Assembly: GCA_002633005.1 (NCBI GenBank)
Contig: NMRA01000395.1
Coordinates: forward strand, 168,994-232,993
DNA from: Phoronis australis
Taxonomy: Eukaryota; Phoronida; Phoronidae
DNA: 64,000 nucleotides
Direction: 5' to 3'
A program made the translations under genes and the position numbers. Of the stretch, positions 1 to 10,579 are shown one piece after another (positions within the stretch are counted from its first letter, which is position 1; every line of letters starts with the position of its first letter). The notes under the pieces were generated by a model. That model ran no database searches. It worked only from the letters and a program-made list of their open reading frames with translations, and was not told the origin of the DNA.

Positions 1-487
1 GTCTAATTAAACCAGAGCACATGTTACGCTACAACGAAAAACTGCAGCCTTCGGTGTATTTCCCATTTGTATTTTCATCAGAAATTTTCGTCATGCGGGA
101 CTCGGTGACTCTTTCCATAGCTAAAGCGCCAAACAAGCTAAACGCAAGACAATCCAGTAACGGTCATGACATCGTCAAGACAAGGTAAAAATTACAAAGC
201 CCGTTACACCAATTCTCAGATTCAAGCCTTATAGAGTAGTAATCATCCGTTGAACGCTTTAGTGACACGGGAGTTGCGTCAATCCCAAATTGGCGTTTCT
301 AAAATTTTCCTTGTCCGAAAGTCGCGGGGCAAAAATCCGACATTTATGACATTGTCCGAAGTTCGAAGATCAAAAAACAGTTTTTGGACCTTGTACGAAT
401 TTCGTGGACTATGAAAAACTCATTTCGGAAATATTTATTCTTGGTCGAAAATGGCGGGCCGTCCGAAAATCACGCGACTTTACCGTA
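1..487. mobile_element. Right part of a TACGGTAAAGTC-ended non-autonomous DNA transposon
   Basis: The last bases, about 440-487, form an inverted end (…CACGCGACTTTACCGTA) matching the reverse complement of the start of a related element at about 54709. The same sequence recurs at 20900-21200, at 23140-23448 and at the very end of the window (63880-64000), with roughly 10 percent divergence. No coding frame is visible, so it is a non-autonomous element cut by the window edge. The superfamily is not certain. Confidence 0.7.
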
Positions 488-1526
488 GCATTGTTATTCA
501 GTATGAAATAACTTTCCTTTTCTTGAGGCTAGACAAGTTGTATTGCTAATAGATAACAATCCTTTGGTTCTTTAATTTGATCTCAATCATTAGTAATGTT
601 TTATTCATTTGCTTCATTTGTAAGTTACATAATAGCTTAGTACGCTGATACAGCTGTTTTGTATTCTACCAAAAACCAGCTTCCTGCAGCTAAGACAGAT
701 TTCCAGGTATTGCATTGAGTGCCTACATATTAATTAGGCCTGTGGTTGACTGTGGCATTCCTGCTGTGGTGTTTTGGTGTCCTGTTATTGAGTGCATTGT
801 TGTTTGGTCAAACAAAACACACTGGGTGTTAGGTTTATCCCATTATACTTTTGATGCTGTTTCAAAGGTCAACTGTTCATGCTCTGTAATGAAATTGTAT
901 TGTATTAAGCATCATTTTTAAACTAACTCTAATTTTATACAATGGACTTGCTAAACTATTGCTAGTACTGCAATTTAAGAGTCACCAATATTTATTTGCT
1001 CACAGTCTTAATTTATCAGCATGCTTATGGTAAATACATTCCACTTTCGTGTTAACTGTCATAGCCACCAGGTGCCACTATATGTAGCCATAAGATTCTA
1101 GTTGAAAACTTGTTAACCTTGAATTTACAATTTGATGTTAAGGTAACCACTTGTCCTCTCAGGCTAGTGGTTTCCTTGGTAACTTGTCTGGCCCAAAACA
1201 TTGGTTGTCCTAGTCAGACAAACTACCATTAATTAAGGTGTAACCGTGACTTATGACCTCCATTTACAACCATACTGGCCATATAAACAAAAGGTGATAA
1301 CTTGCCTTATTGCACCACTCAATGTTTGTGACTACCACAATTTTATGACAGTTACAAAAAATAAGAATATTCGACACTTGCCAGTTTGTGAAATGGTATG
1401 TTCTAAAGTAATATTCTTACCACCGTAGCAATGCTCAGAATGGCTTTAAAAAACTGTTATTGTATGATCACTTGTTCTCTGTGATGTCTCTTGCAAATCA
1501 TGTCAATCTCGTTTTTCTTTGTTCAG
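488..1526. other. Non-coding stretch upstream of the first visible BAK exon
   Basis: This is AT-rich sequence without a convincing exon. It should be intron of the BAK gene, because the exon at 1527 begins inside a codon and so must follow an earlier exon. I looked for an N-terminal BAK-type helix (a motif like EEVFRSY) and found none. A polypyrimidine tract and acceptor (TTTTTCTTTGTTCAG) end the stretch at 1526. Confidence 0.55.
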
Positions 1527-1670
1527 TCGCACGTCTGAAATTGGGCGACAGCTTGCTCAAATTGGTGATGACATCAACGCAAGGTATGCTAACCACTTCA
1601 ACCAGATGATAAGCACGTTACACATAACACCAGATACAGCATACGAAGCCTTTGCTGGAGTGGCCAGGAA
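1527..1670 (+). CDS. bak1: BAK-type BCL-2 family protein, exon with BH3 domain
   Basis: Exon of a multidomain pro-apoptotic BCL-2 protein, which in animals permeabilises the mitochondrial outer membrane when activated by BH3-only proteins. It reads …TSEIGRQLAQIGDDINARY…, a BH3 helix with the conserved Leu and the Gly-Asp-Asp-Ile-Asn core, close to the vertebrate BAK pattern GRQLAIIGDDIN. It then continues through the next helix to …AYEAFAGVARK. The acceptor is TTGTTCAG and the donor is GTAAGT at 1671. The exon starts with the last base of a split codon and ends with two bases of the next, which the exon at 8049 completes (Lys). The start codon and N-terminal helix lie outside the window. The neighbouring exon brings BH1 and BH2 in the same frame, so this is BAK rather than a BH3-only protein. 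BOK or BAX are less likely given the residue matches. Confidence 0.95.
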
Positions 1671-2919
1671 GTAAGTAGGCGGAAAGACAGGTTGGGTGAA
1701 TGGAGTGGCTTCATCATTTTATTGTTGACCACTTGCATTTGTTTGTAGAGATGTCTTCACATCCTTCCCATCATATATGCTTTGTTTTGTCTTGACTGAT
1801 GATGAACTTTAAATCAGAGCATATGTAAACAAACATATTGTAGTAATCACCATTAGGGTTTATTGCCCTGAACTGTTCTCAAGACGAATGTTAATAATAC
1901 TCCAGTCAGCTAATGCATGTCGAGAACAGTCTGCACAGGCACACACCAAAATGCATTGTGAGGGGAAGAGACCAGAAATCAAAACAGTTTGAGCTCAAAT
2001 CAACCAATGTTTCCAAGGTCAAAAACAAATGTGATCAATAGTCTCTACGGATGTACTGAGATCATTTGTACTATCAAGCTTGCATTGACAACTTGGGGTG
2101 TCCTCTTCAGACTAGGACCATATATTTATTTATTGTAAAACCTTAAGGGAGAACGAGAAAAAATGCAATGAATTACAGACAATAGACAAATTAAAATTAA
2201 ATTAAAATGCTCTGATCAGGAGTTTCAGAAGACAAAACTCAGTTGATGCACTATTACAGATATTATTCCAGCGAAGGAGTAGTCAGAGAGTCCATAATTC
2301 CACTATTTTGCTCAAATGATCTAGGTTGGCGTGGGACTGATGATCAACATAATAAACCAATAGGGGATAAGCACATGCCAATTATTCTAGCCGGGAGGGT
2401 CCCGGGAACAACCACTCTGTTCTGCAAGTACATGTGTACCTAAGTAAACCAGCACTACAATTGTCAATAACCGGCTGGATACTCGAAATGCCAAGGGCAC
2501 TCACCAATAAGGTATGGCGATTCTGTTGCCTAACACATAGAACAGTTTAACAATACTACCCTGAATTTACTCAAGTTTACATAAACTTGTCATTATTGTG
2601 TGCAGAGCATCAAAGCCATAAGTGCAGGCTGACATGCTGCGGTGTAAAGGTTAACCTTAAACTCACAGTTAAGAACAAGATAAGACAATCCATGTTGTCT
2701 AAGGGAGTAAAATGATTTTCTAAATTTCTGTTTTCTAGATCTAAATGATTTAATGGGTCACCAGACCCAGATAAAGTAACTTTTAAGATCTCCAGTTGAT
2801 CATTGTTAGTAACCAATTACCGGTACTCTACCATTCAAACATCAAGTTGGGTCATAAACAAAGTGGTAGTTTTCAGTAATCATTCGTTAGTTTGCTTTTT
2901 AACAAACCCAACGTTAATT

Positions 2920-3148
2920 ATCCACTTCTTAGCTGCTACATGAACGTATATCAGTGAGATTCTGGAGACCAGTAATAGTTGTAGAACAAAGGGTTAAGTC
3001 GTCCGCAGAGGCAATCCAATTAAATGTGTAAGAGCCAAAACTGATACCTGAATCACAAAAGCTCAGATCTGACAGGTCACAAATGCAAACATTGAACAGC
3101 AGGGGAGACAATATGCTGTCCAGTCTTGTTCCTTGCGTGACTCTTGAG
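2920..3148 (-). pseudogene. LINE reverse transcriptase fragment (downstream half of a split element)
   Basis: Read on the minus strand, this gives a reverse-transcriptase palm segment: SRVTQGTRLDSILSPLLFNV followed by a region ending ASADDLTLCSTT. The QG…LSPLLFN box is followed by the catalytic A-D-D box (normally Y/F-A-D-D; here Ser-Ala-Asp-Asp). It looks like the direct continuation of the fragment at 5786-6560, with which it would form one RT domain if the 2.6 kb between were removed. It is decayed and non-functional. Confidence 0.75.
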
Positions 3149-3532
3149 AAAGAGAGAGAAACACTTTTATTTACATTAAATTATAATAATACATTGATTA
3201 AAAATTCGATTTCAATTAGGAGGCCTTCTAAAGGTTATTGACTGCTAATAAGAAGGTTCCCTGTACAAAATAAATAAATGGACAAGCAAAAATCAGTAGG
3301 AATAGGTGAGGAAATCATGTATACGTATAACATACCGGTAGTTAAGAAAACAAACTGCATTAGGACTGAAAGCAACCGATATGCCAGGAACCAAGAAGTG
3401 GACTGGCACAGCTCAGGAGATTTTGGGAATACAAGTAGATAGTGTTACATATGAAGCAATTGGAAATATGACAAACTGGATCGTAGTTGCTAATAATGAA
3501 ATTGGTTAAGAACCTGGAGAATGCTTGCAAAG
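3149..3532 (-). mobile_element. 3' untranslated part of the inner LINE
   Basis: On the minus strand the sequence ends with an AATAAA-like signal (GTAAATAAAAGTG, about 3165-3177) and then a TC-rich tail at 3149-3160. This looks like the 3' end of a LINE whose coding part is at 4756-5785. The end abuts the broken RT domain of the outer LINE. Confidence 0.5.
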
Positions 3533-4775
3533 AATGTGTTTTTATGCGCCCACAAATTTATATGTGGACGCATATTATTGCCGTCATCTCTGTCCGGGCG
3601 TCCAGTGTCTGCAGCTGTATCTCCTAAACCCTCACAGGTTCTTGATGAGATTTGCCAGTTGTGTTCCTATGAAGCTGACGACAGATGACGACGAATTTCG
3701 GACCTCTCCGACTACTGGTGTGCCCATTAGTGGCAATTTTAGTTTTTTACGTTTACCTCTATCTTCAGAAGTCCTCGACGTAGATTCATAGAATTTAGAA
3801 TTTAGGCATCTATTAGTGAAATGAAACTATCTTCTCGTTTTCGGATGGATTTGGCGTAATTTACACCACCTAGTGGTCATTTTTGCCGTTTTCGAGTCTG
3901 TTTTTTGGCGTCCACCCCTCTATCAACCAAACCGCTCAAAGGATGATTGTGAAAATTGGCATGTATGTGTTTATTATGAAGAGGAAGGTTAACAATGATT
4001 TTCCGATTTTGACTACTGTGGCGCCTCCTAGTGGCAGTTTTTTTTGCGCCTATGGCTGTATCTCCTAAACTGTTCGCAGGATCTTTACTTAATTTAGCAA
4101 GTGTATTTTATATGATGTTGACTATGGATGACGACGACTTTCGGACAGATCTGACTACTGCTGTGCCTCCTAGTGGCAATGTTAGTTTTTTAAGTTTTAC
4201 TCTGTATCTTCAAAGGTTCTCGACAGATTTTCATAAAATTTTACATAAAGGCATCTATTGGTGTGATGACGCTATCTTTCTGTTTTTGGATGGAATCGAG
4301 GAGTTTTGCACCACCTAGTGGCCATTTTTGCTGTTTTCAAATCTTGTTTTTGGCGTCCACCCCTGTATCAACCAAATCATTTGAATATATGTTACCAGTG
4401 AAGACAACCTTTGATGATGATGATGATGATGACTGAATACTGTGGCGCCTCCTAGTGGTAATTTTGTTTGCACCCATAGTTGTATCTCGTAAACCCACTA
4501 CAGGATCTTTACTAAATTTAGTAAGTGTATTTATATGAAGATAACAACAGATGACGACGACTTTCAGGCATATCCAACGGACACTAGTGGCTATTTCATT
4601 TTATTCTGTTTTCCTTTGTTTCTCTGAAATATGGCATGTTCCTGTTTTTGGATTAATTGTATGTTTTTGTGCCATCTAGAGGCCATTTTTTATGATACAA
4701 ATAAATAACCCTAAAAGCACACCATTTGCAATGCATTCGTGGGCGCATTTCAGCGCTCCGCGTTGCTGTTGTTAT
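3533..4775. mobile_element. GCGCCCAC-ended repeat element, copy 1, inserted in the inner LINE
   Basis: It begins ATGCGCCCACAAATTTATATG, followed by its inverse to form a hairpin, and ends near 4735-4775 with GTGGGCGCATTTCAGCGCT plus a small hairpin. Inside are roughly 150-bp modules, each with a skeleton like TATCTCCTAAACC…GGATCTTTACTAAATTTAG and closing on CCTAGTGGC. The modules recur at about 3716, 3867, 4021, 4164, 4309 and 4444. A short GAT microsatellite sits at 4410-4432. Related copies are at 11140, 54435 and 55946. No protein is encoded on either strand. Confidence 0.75.
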
Positions 4776-5785
4776 TATATTTAGAGCAGAGACTGGTATT
4801 TCGTTGTCGTTTATTAGTCGAGGAATTTCAAATCTAATACATGCTGTTGATGAGAATTTGTTGGATGGAGGAATTACAATTTTGGGTTGTATTGTCAGAA
4901 CAGCAGCTGAGTATTGATTCAGGCATGTAGGAGTTTTAATGTGTTGGGTTGATTTATATTACATGGGTTTACTAAAGAAGTTGTTTGTGTAAAAATACTT
5001 AGGAAGCTGATTATTGAGGAATTTGTAGTAAAATTTTGCAGTTGAGATTTTAAAGATGTCTTGAAGTAGAGGGAGGCGAAGGTCCTTACATGTGGACATT
5101 TGATATATTCCGAAGGATTCTCTTCTGGGTTGTCTGGAGTTTCCTAGTGTTGCCAAAACCCCAAGTTGCAATGCCATAGTTTAAATGTGGGAGGACAAGT
5201 GAATTATGTATTAACTTAAGAGCTGGAAGAGGAAGATAAGATTTCAATTTATAAATTAGTCCATCGAGATTGTTAAGTTTGTTTGAGATGAGGTTTATGT
5301 GGGTGGACAATGAGAGGTTTTTGTCAACGGTAATACCAACGAAAGGAAAACTGTTCACATAACATATGGTTTTGCTATTTATATAAATGGTGGGAATAAT
5401 ACATTTTTCAATTTTCTTTTGGGGGTAGTGGAAGATCATTAATTTACTTTTTGATGTGTTAAATGAAAGTTTGTTCACGGAAAATCAGTCTGAAATAGAT
5501 TTAAGGTTGTTGTTGATGGTGGCTGATTGCTGTAAAGTGTTGGGAAGATTCAGTCAGTTTGTAAGGTGTGACGAGGCAAGTGTCGTCAGCATAAAGAAGT
5601 GTATCCATGGGAGAAGAAAACGAAAGATCATTTATGTAAATTAAGAAGAGACTTGGGCCAAGGAGAGAGCCTTGGGGAGCTGCGGTAGATATTGGTAACC
5701 AAATGGAAGTTGTATCTCTTAGTGAAACATATTGGGTGCGGTTTGAGAGATTTTTAAACAGTGTATATTCAACTGAAATAGCTAT
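4756..5785 (-). pseudogene. Inner LINE, 3' half of reverse transcriptase ORF with frameshifts
   Basis: The minus strand encodes a non-LTR reverse transcriptase in shifted frames. 5501-5790 gives NRTQYVSL, then PQGSLLGPSLFLIYINDLSF and the catalytic LLYADDTCL. After a frameshift, 5086-5478 gives NTSKSKLMIF, YVNSFPFVGITVDKNLS and LPHLNYGIATWG, the usual thumb and post-RT blocks. A third frame at 4959-5100 gives STAKFYYKFLNNQLPKYF. The C-terminal tail runs to about 4800 (CIRFEIPRLIN), where the GCGCCCAC element interrupts it. The order of blocks fits a CR1/Jockey-like element; the clade is inferred. Broken and inactive. Confidence 0.85.
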
Positions 5786-6560
5786 TCCAATTGATAACGC
5801 ATTATTCCACCTAATATCCATATCAAGATTACTTTTTATACCAGCTGTGTACAGCGCACGCCAATACGCTCCTTAAAGATATTACCAACTTGAGCTCATA
5901 AAACACTCTGATGCCAAATACAGGCAAAGCATGTCTCTTCATCTAAACTACAAATGAACTGGTTAGAATAAGTGTATCTTGAATAATGAATAAGATCATT
6001 GAGGTGAGATACACCGTGAGAAATGGAGTAACCGGCTCTGAAGTCTAACTGGTTAGGAGACAGTAAACATCACGAGGAACGACAATGATCTCAAACAATT
6101 TGGTGAACACCAAAAATAAAGTTATGGGCCACTAGTTGTATGCAACAGTGGGGTTCAGGGTAGATTTCTTCAACACTGGGACCAATACACCAGTACATAG
6201 GACCTTAGGTATACATTTACATCGCAAAGCATACGGGTAAAGCCTAGATAAATGTTTAAGAACTATGCCAGACTTGCCATGAATGAAGTATTCACCCCCT
6301 AACAGTGTCAAGAGGAGGGGAGCTGTTCTGAAGTGTATCAATACATTTATCAACCATGTCTGGGCTAACAAATGTCATTACCAAGACCATTGGCAGACTG
6401 TCTCTACAGCTTGCTAAACATGGGCTTGACACCCTTGTAACAATTATAAACCTCACTGAAAAGGAGTCTGCTGTTATCAACCCACAACTGCCACCAAAAT
6501 CTCTTAGTATCTCATTTTAGTTTAATCTGGGCACCAAAACTTTTGGGCTCATACTAAGCT
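5786..6560 (-). pseudogene. LINE reverse transcriptase fragment (upstream half of a split element)
   Basis: On the minus strand, pieces of an RT N-terminus appear in shifted frames. These are a pre-RT helix (about 6292-6400), then VLCTGVLVPVLKKSTLNPTV (fingers, 6132-6200) and a KLFEIIVVP-like block (6050-6110). A degraded LDxExCFxxIWH-like block, the first catalytic aspartate region, lies at about 5900-5960. The ending near 5790 (R-W-N-N-A-L-S) would be followed naturally by the segment at 3148. The family resembles LINEs whose motif is LDAEKCFDSIWH. Confidence 0.7.
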
Positions 6561-6997
6561 ATCTCGCGACCAATTTCCTTTCTTCACTTACGAACAGTTA
6601 GGCTGAAACCTGTCACAAAGGGATCCGGAATGGCCGACATCGAGATTGCAAAGAGTTGGAATTTCCAAGTTTCTTCAAGTTGTTATGATGTGATAACGTA
6701 TAGCATAATTATTTTCTCATTACTGTGTGACAGCCTATAGTAGCATTATTGTTATTGCTATTTGAAATGGCCAATCCAATGAATCAAACGTCATGTTCCA
6801 ATGCCCCTTGTTGAGCACATTTAGCCTGCATGAATTAATTGTTTTGGATGGTTGTGCTTGCAAATGGCACAACACGTTAAACTGTTAACAAAGACAACTT
6901 TCCACTTTTCAAACAAACATTGATCCTGTGCATGTATCGTTCAAATTGGTTACTAGCTTAATTCGGGATTATGATTTTGCATTGACCGAGTTGTATG

Positions 6998-7635
6998 CGA
7001 GGATCGTTTCATGAAACTTTTTCTCTCTTAACTCAGACTGAAATCGGGCTACCTTAAGACCAAAATATCAAATTTTTAGGACCAAAATGAAGATTGAAAA
7101 TGGTCTGTGCTAAGACTGAAAGTTAACCTGGTTCGAAGTTGAATCTAGATTGGATGTTTGGTCTAAATGACCCAAATCTGGGACTATTATCTTATGTCAA
7201 GTTGAAGATTGTCAGCTTTCAATTTGAGAACTAACAAGGACTGTAGAGGCAATGCAGTGCGACTTACCTGCATGAGTATAAGGCCAATTTCCAGTCATAC
7301 CATGGTGTTCTCAAGTAATCAAGATTCCAAGGTGTAAATAAAACCCCATTTAGTGTTCCAAGAACAAGATTATTTTTCAAACTGTATTTCGCACACTAGC
7401 TTCGTGATTTTACAACAGATGCCAAAAGCACAATTTGTATGCTCACCTATGTCAAAAACCAACATAATTTCTGTCTTAGTTAAGACCCATGACCAAAATC
7501 CGACTTAGTGTTCATGAAACTGTCTTTCCTCTGTTTTTGTCTTCGGTTTTAACTTAGCCCGAATTCCGATTGAACTTGGACAAATTTTTGGTGTTACGTC
7601 ATCAGTGTTAAGTTAGTTTTCATGATACACGCCTC
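6998..7635. mobile_element. Short inverted-repeat element (MITE-like)
   Basis: The left end CGTTTCATGAAACTTTTTCT and the right end AGTTTTCATGATACACG are imperfect reverse complements. Subterminal segments (CTGAAATCGGGC on the left, GCCCGAATTCCGATT on the right) also match in inverted order. There is no coding frame. The exact borders are uncertain. Confidence 0.5.
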
Positions 7636-8048
7636 TGGATTAAACAAAACCTGTTAAGAACTTTTGATCAAAAGGTATAAAAAAAACTTTCACGAAATTG
7701 TGAAGGAGTGTTCCAAACATGCAGAGCCATTGTAGTTTGGATACAACACATGGCTTTCAAGCATAATGGTTCATTTGTGCACAAAGTGAATTAAGTTCGT
7801 TGATGGATATTCATGAACTTTGACTTATGTGTTCCTTGACTGAGAAGAGCATAACTGGTGTTTATCTTTAGAGTAATCTGACTGCAGTGGAACTCTGTAG
7901 CAGTAAATTGTCACTGTGGCTGAATACTTGTTATATACCACCACATCCAATGAACGTGGTGAGCACATAATAACACTCTACGTTGCTCTTGATGTGAAAG
8001 TAGGGTGTTGTTGTTACATACGGTAAAATGCTATGTTGGCTGTTGCAG
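7636..8048. other. Intron tail before the BH1/BH2 exon
   Basis: No feature is visible apart from the acceptor GGCTGTTGCAG at 8038-8048. Confidence 0.5.
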
Positions 8049-8229
8049 ACTTTTCGCTGGAGGTATCAACTGGGGGAGAATTGTGACACTACTGTGTTTT
8101 GGCTATAGGATAGCCCTAGTGGTGCTGGAGAAGGGACTCCACTCTTTCTTCGAGAAGATAATCAAGTTTGTGGTCACATTCATCGCAAAAGAAAAGATAG
8201 CTGCCTGGATAGCCAAGCAAGGGGGTTGG
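8049..8229 (+). CDS. bak1: BAK-type protein, exon with BH1 and BH2 domains
   Basis: This exon supplies the hydrophobic groove and core of the protein. The BH1 motif GGINWGRIVTLLCFGYRIAL contains the family signature N-W-G-R. It is followed by FFEKIIKFVVTFIAKEKI and the BH2 motif WIAKQGGW, which matches vertebrate BAK (WIAQRGGW). The first base completes the lysine codon begun at 1669-1670. The exon ends on a whole codon (Trp) and the donor is GTGAGT at 8230. Reading through the donor gives Val-Ser-Gly-Lys-stop, so retention would remove the membrane anchor. A cysteine replaces a glycine found in vertebrate BAK within BH1 (LLCFGY against LLGFGY). The homology is very clear. Confidence 0.96.
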
Positions 8230-8604
8230 GTGAGTGGTAAATGACTGGACCATACTGTAGAGTTGGGTGACTGGTGAATGACTGGACCATACTGTAGAGT
8301 TTGGTGAGTGGTGAAGAACTGGACCAAACTGTAGAGGTTTGAATGAGTGGTAAATGACTGGACCAAACTGTGGAGGGTTGGGTGAGTGGTGAAGGACTGG
8401 ACCAAACTGTGGGGGTTGGGTGAGTGGTAAATGACTGGACCATGCTGTAGAGTTGGGTGAGTGGTAAATGACTAGACCAAACTGTGGGGGTTGAGTGAGT
8501 GGTAAATGACTGGACCATGCTGTAGAGTTGGGTGAGTGGTAAATGACTAGACCAAACTGTGGGGGTTGGGTGAGTGGTAAATGACTGGACCATGCTGTAG
8601 AGTT
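8221..8604 (+). repeat. 37-40 bp minisatellite overlapping a splice donor
   Basis: About ten units of GTTGGGTGAGTGGTAAATGA followed by CTGGACCATGCTGTAGA, in two alternating variants (ACCATGCTGTAGA and ACCAAACTGTGGGGG). The first unit includes the last codons of the exon and its donor, so most later units carry another copy of GTTGG/GTGAGTGG. Confidence 0.95.
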
Positions 8605-9322
8605 GGATGGTTCTGTTGAGCAAGCTCAGAGATGAGTGTCCTAATAGTTAATAATTTATGTGNTTTTTCTTTTTTTGCATCACAGTCAACTGTTACACGA
8701 CAAGTTAAATGTAACTAAGACAATGTGGCATACCGGTACTATCCTTCATTAATGACCTGCTTGTCTCAAGGGATTGTCAGTCACCTCTTTGGGCAGAAAT
8801 CTATCCTTTTCTTGATCTGAGTTCTGTGGTCATGGCTGGCAAGCATGGTAAAAAATACTTCAGTTTGGGACACACTATGGCAGACAGGTGAAATTTCATT
8901 CTGTCAAATTTCGCAACAAAAATAACTTTTCAAGAAAATTTAGTTTGCATTTAGCGTGTTTTGTGTGGTGTAGCCATTACCTAGCAACATTTTGTAAAAT
9001 TTCTTCCATTTGCAACAATTTGGTGAAGCTCTGAAAAATAGAGATGTGCCAGTTTTAGCAATTATTTTTTCCCAAATTGAAAAATGTTTACTATACTTTG
9101 AGGTATGTTTAAACACAAAATTGCTCGATGCAAAAACTGCTTTCCTCAAGATTGTCAAACACTTCAAGCATGTTTTAATAGTTTTAGTAATATGTTTACA
9201 TTAGTGTTTTATTTGTTTAATATGAAGCTGCTTTTAAGTAACTGCATTTGAAAGGCAACAGTTAATGAATGTAATCCTAGAAGGTCTATGTTGTTATTCA
9301 TTTGTCTGTCTTTACATTGTAG
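8605..9322 (+). other. Remainder of the last BAK intron, with a single N
   Basis: It contains one N at about 8663 marking an assembly join or uncertain base. The acceptor is TTTACATTGTAG at 9311-9322. No other feature is seen. Confidence 0.6.
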
Positions 9323-9436
9323 GTAGCTGCATTACGCTATGTACCAGAGACTGTTGGTTGGCCAGCCTTTGTTGCTGTCTCTATGCTAGCCTGTTTAACA
9401 GTGTTTGTGGTCTACAAGATGTCAAAACAGAGCTAG
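9323..9436 (+). CDS. bak1: BAK-type protein, terminal exon with membrane anchor
   Basis: The exon reads VAALRYVPETVGWPAFVAVS and continues MLACLTVFVVYKMSKQS-stop (TAG 9434-9436). Together with the preceding exon it forms GGWVAAL, identical to the vertebrate BAK junction. The last 26 or so residues are a hydrophobic stretch of about 19 residues ending in a short basic tail (K-M-S-K). That is the tail anchor which inserts BAK into the mitochondrial outer membrane. Phase 0 on both sides supports the splice. The start codon of the gene is upstream of the window, so the complete length is unknown; the visible part encodes about 145 residues. Confidence 0.95.
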   Translation, partial: VAALRYVPETVGWPAFVAVSMLACLTVFVVYKMSKQS

Positions 9437-9982
9437 AACTGCTTCATCTTCATCTGCACTGTTTCCAATTTGTTAGAAACTCCTACCGCACGTATGTGGC
9501 CCAGTTCATTATGTTGTCTGTGATTCAAAGACATTACAACTATGCTCATCTCACACTCTTCGTTGTGTAAATGTTCAAGTCAAGGTAATACCGCTCAAAG
9601 GCCATCATTTTGGAAAGTTCAGGAATCATTGTCTTACACCAAAACAGTTCCCTTGGCATTTTGGTCTCTGTTATTTGTCTCAGTCGTGCTAACTTCAAAC
9701 TCCGGTTATTGCTACTGTTAGTCTTGGTTGTAGGTGATGTTTGCCCAGGACTCCATGCATTGATTCACAAGTGTTGGTATAAGGTGACGTTCTCCCAGGA
9801 CTCAATATACTGCTACATCAGTCTTGTGATGATGTTAGATTAGGACTTAATGTATTGCTCTACCAGTTTTAGTCAAGATGATTTTAGCGCAGGAGTTTCC
9901 CCACTTTTGGTATAAAGTACACATATCTCCCTCCTCCCTAAGTCCTTAGCTGTTTAAAGAGGCAATCAACCCGTATAATAAA
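9437..9982 (+). other. Probable BAK 3' untranslated region
   Basis: It follows the stop codon and lacks coding potential. A canonical AATAAA at 9977-9982 is the first clear polyadenylation signal downstream, about 540 bases after the stop. The real 3' end cannot be set without transcript data. Confidence 0.5.
9977..9982 (+). promoter_or_regulatory. Candidate polyadenylation signal AATAAA
   Basis: This is the first AATAAA after the BAK stop codon. The sequence around it is A/T rich. Confidence 0.4.
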
Positions 9983-10109
9983 ATTAAATTTTAATTTAGA
10001 GCACTTACCGCTATAAAATTGGTCTCAACTTACTCAAATTAGAAGTGATTTCTGGTTTTGCAAATTACTGACAGTTAGGTATTGCTTGAGAACATGCTTT
10101 GCGACTAGT

Positions 10110-10177
10110 CTGCTTGTAGACCCTGATCTGCACCAATAAGGAACTGCTTGTAGACCCTGATCTGCACCAATAATGAA
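10110..10177. repeat. 34-bp direct duplication
   Basis: Two adjacent copies of a 34-base unit starting CTGCTTGTAGACCCTGATCT at 10110 and 10144. Confidence 0.9.
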
Positions 10178-10579
10178 CTGTCAGTTCCTTCCCAGTCTTA
10201 TAATGCTACGTGATCTTAAATTACAAAGTCTGACTAAAATGTACTTGCACTATAATGACAACAGGTACAGTTTAGTTCATAGGGCCAAATGGTGGTTTCC
10301 ATTAAGTTTTCAAGTATAACTTTTGTACTTCAAAATCCTGATCTGACTGGACTCTAGTTATTCCACTGCATTGTTCCGTGTGCTCCATGTTATTCTGCTA
10401 CCTGTTGCTGTCCATCGGGAGTAATTTCAATGTAGAATGTCTTGTACTTTATTGGTGTACTGTAACTGGGTACTTGTTTGTAAGCAGGTAAAAACAAAAA
10501 TCGAAACAGTGAGACCACAATGTGCTGTTGACATACAAGTGCTAAAATTACAGTATTATATTTTTGTGTGCATATTTAG

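Larger units (their letters stand above)
1671..8048 (+). other. BAK intron between BH3 and BH1/BH2 exons
   Basis: A 6.4 kb intron bounded by GTAAGT and TTGCAG. It carries two nested LINEs on the opposite strand, a hairpin-ended repeat inside them and an inverted-repeat element at about 6998-7635. The parts at 1671-2900 and 6560-6990 show no recognisable feature; 2101-2200 is AT-rich and simple. Confidence 0.85.

Noticed and set aside
4031-4318. 95-residue + frame in the GCGCCCAC element
   Set aside because: Not conserved between element copies, which are frameshifted against each other; the modules are non-coding.
8103-8623. Minus-strand frames of 100 and 147 residues rich in repeated VQSFTTHPT-like peptides
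   Set aside because: They are the reverse translation of the minisatellite after the BAK exon, with no start context or domain.
9265-9570. 101-residue + frame overlapping the last BAK exon
   Set aside because: It is in a different frame from the conserved BAK exon and has no splice or domain support.
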